Source: an uncultured Haemophilus sp. (GTDB lineage: Bacteria; Pseudomonadota; Gammaproteobacteria; Enterobacterales; Pasteurellaceae). From it: a DNA stretch of 8,199 nucleotides. Of the stretch, positions 7,043 through 8,199 are shown in pieces (position 1 is the stretch's first letter; every line of letters starts with the position of its first letter). The notes under the pieces are model-generated. The model worked only from the letters and a program-made list of their open reading frames with translations, had not been told where the DNA came from and ran no database searches. The position numbers were made by a program, and so were the translations under genes. The stretch is from positions 1 through 8,199 of the forward strand of contig CAUGKJ010000033.1 in the NCBI GenBank assembly GCA_959600045.1. The letters are read 5' to 3'.

Positions 7043-7064
7043 AAGTGTGATGAGCATCACAAAA
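7043..7064. promoter_or_regulatory. CRP (cAMP receptor protein) binding site
   Basis: The core TGTGATGAGCATCACA (7046-7061) contains both perfect half-sites TGTGA and TCACA with a 6-base spacer, flanked by AAG and AAA. It has the standard TGTGA form rather than the TGCGA form of competence-type (CRP-S) sites. The centre is about 93 bases before the cpdB ATG and about 140 before the carbamoyltransferase ATG, so it may act on either or both. On the cpdB side, TATATT (7029-7024) or TATAAA (7009-7004) are possible -10 elements. I could not place a confident promoter on the other side. Confidence 0.85.
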
Positions 7065-7192
7065 TAAAGGATTGAATTTTGTTGCAAAACTCCGCATTTG
7101 GGACAAAAATAGGCTATCCAATCCACTAGAAATTAAGTCATTCATAGTAAGGTAGCCTGCATTTATTGATGGCATCCGATAAGGAGATCGCT

Positions 7193-8197
7193 ATGGCTTT
7201 TAATCTTAAAAATAGACACCTATTAAGTCTTGTTCATCATTCAGAACGCGAAATTAATTATTTGTTAGATTTATCACGTGATTTGAAATGTGCTAAATAT
7301 GCTGGAACAGAGCAACCTCAGCTTAAAGGTAAAAATATTGCACTTATTTTTGAAAAGACATCAACGCGTACTCGTTGTGCCTTTGAAATAGCGGCTCATG
7401 ATCAAGGTGCACAAGTGACTTACATTGATCCAAATTCCTCTCAGATTGGACATAAAGAAAGCATGAAAGATACTGCGAGAGTTCTCGGGCGGATGTATGA
7501 TGCGATTGAGTATCGAGGTTTTAAACAAAGTACCGTGCAAGAACTTGCGGATTATGCTGGAGTGCCGGTGTTTAATGGTTTAACGGATGAGTTTCATCCT
7601 ACACAAATGCTCGCGGATGTTCTCACGATGATTGAGCATTGTGACAAGCCACTTCATCAAATAAGTTATGTGTATATTGGTGACGCACGCAATAACATGG
7701 GGAATTCTCTTTTACTAATTGGATCAAAACTAGGGATGGATGTGCGAATTTGTGGCCCTAAGGCTCTATTACCTGAAGCCAGTTTTATTGAAATGTGTAA
7801 AGGTTTTGCTAAAGAAAGCGGTGCGCGGATTACTGTAACGGAAGATATCGATAAAGCTGTAAGCGGCGTTGATTTTGTGCATACTGATGTTTGGGTTTCA
7901 ATGGGTGAACCATTAGAAGCTTGGGGAGAACGTATTAAGTTATTACTTCCTTATCAAGTAACGCCTGAACTCATGAAGCGTACAGGTAATCCAAAAGTAA
8001 AATTCATGCACTGTTTACCTGCATTCCATAATAGCGAAACCAAAGTGGGTCGCCAAATTGCTGAAAAGTATCCTGAATTAGCAAACGGCATTGAAGTGAC
8101 TGAAGAGGTATTTGAGTCGCCGATGAATATTGCATTTGACCAGGCAGAAAACCGTATGCATACGATTAAAGCAGTCATGGTAGCGAGTTTAGCTTAG
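7193..8197 (+). CDS. arcB: Ornithine carbamoyltransferase
   Basis: This 334-residue cytosolic enzyme interconverts ornithine plus carbamoyl phosphate and citrulline plus phosphate. The carbamoyl-phosphate site is STRTRC (57-62) with HPTQ (135-138). DARNNMGNS (164-172) begins the second domain. DVWVSMGE (232-239) and HCLP (273-276, C274) form the ornithine site. The frame is complete and the length equals E. coli ArgF. I chose ATG 7193 because AAGGAG (7181-7186) is six bases upstream; in-frame TTG/ATG codons at 7166/7169 have no ribosome site and add a non-family extension. It could be called argF. I favour the Haemophilus name arcB because, as I recall, the H. influenzae homologue is annotated as catabolic and lies by a carbamate kinase gene. 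The next gene is outside this window, so direction of the reaction in vivo is unproven. The CRP site upstream would fit a catabolic role. Confidence 0.94.
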   Translation: MAFNLKNRHLLSLVHHSEREINYLLDLSRDLKCAKYAGTEQPQLKGKNIALIFEKTSTRTRCAFEIAAHDQGAQVTYIDPNSSQIGHKESMKDTARVLGRMYDAIEYRGFKQSTVQELADYAGVPVFNGLTDEFHPTQMLADVLTMIEHCDKPLHQISYVYIGDARNNMGNSLLLIGSKLGMDVRICGPKALLPEASFIEMCKGFAKESGARITVTEDIDKAVSGVDFVHTDVWVSMGEPLEAWGERIKLLLPYQVTPELMKRTGNPKVKFMHCLPAFHNSETKVGRQIAEKYPELANGIEVTEEVFESPMNIAFDQAENRMHTIKAVMVASLA

Positions 8198-8199
8198 TA

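Noticed and set aside
7071..7088. Possible ArgR box (TGAAT then TTGCA) upstream of the carbamoyltransferase gene
   Set aside because: Only the left half-site matches the consensus. The right half has several mismatches and no second box was found.
6818..7126. 102-residue minus-strand frame across the cpdB 5' end and intergenic region
   Set aside because: It overlaps cpdB out of frame, and its start is without a ribosome site. The intergenic part holds the CRP site.
7166..7192. Upstream TTG/ATG starts for the carbamoyltransferase
   Set aside because: The nine added residues include the Shine-Dalgarno (AAGGAG) of the ATG at 7193, which gives the family length of 334.

Overview
The window looks like a chromosome segment from a Pasteurellaceae bacterium, most probably Haemophilus. 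The basis is five perfect copies of the 9-base Haemophilus-type DNA uptake sequence (AAGTGCGGT or its complement), AT-rich codon use, and the proteins encoded: a twin-arginine CpdB of 657 residues and an ornithine carbamoyltransferase starting MAFNLKNRH. No mobile-element gene, tRNA, rRNA or CRISPR array was seen.

Layout, left to right. Bases 1-455 hold an unusually AT-rich (about 20% G+C by hand count) reading frame on the minus strand. It encodes a multi-pass membrane protein of unknown function and runs off the left edge. It starts inside the stop region of ilvM. The minus-strand pair ilvG-ilvM (acetolactate synthase II, large and small subunits) follows at 448-2332, with its promoter just upstream. 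Next is a minus-strand YebE-like DUF533/TerB-fold gene (2516-3154) with its own terminator. A divergent plus-strand operon (3314-4929) encodes an NSS-family sodium-coupled amino-acid transporter and a 32-residue MetS-type small subunit, ending at a strong terminator. Convergent to it is cpdB (4987-6960, minus), a periplasmic cyclic-nucleotide phosphodiesterase/3'-nucleotidase with a twin-arginine signal. A 232-base intergenic region with a near-ideal CRP site separates cpdB from the divergent ornithine carbamoyltransferase gene (7193-8197, plus).

Most of the window is ordinary core metabolism: branched-chain amino-acid synthesis, amino-acid uptake, nucleotide salvage, and arginine/citrulline metabolism. 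The part that does not fit is the left end. Where the ilvD and ilvA genes of a classical ilvGM(E)DA operon would be expected, composition drops abruptly and an unrecognised membrane-protein gene begins, overlapping ilvM by 8 bases. This is the best candidate for horizontally acquired or undescribed content, but only its first 151 codons are visible and no function can be assigned.
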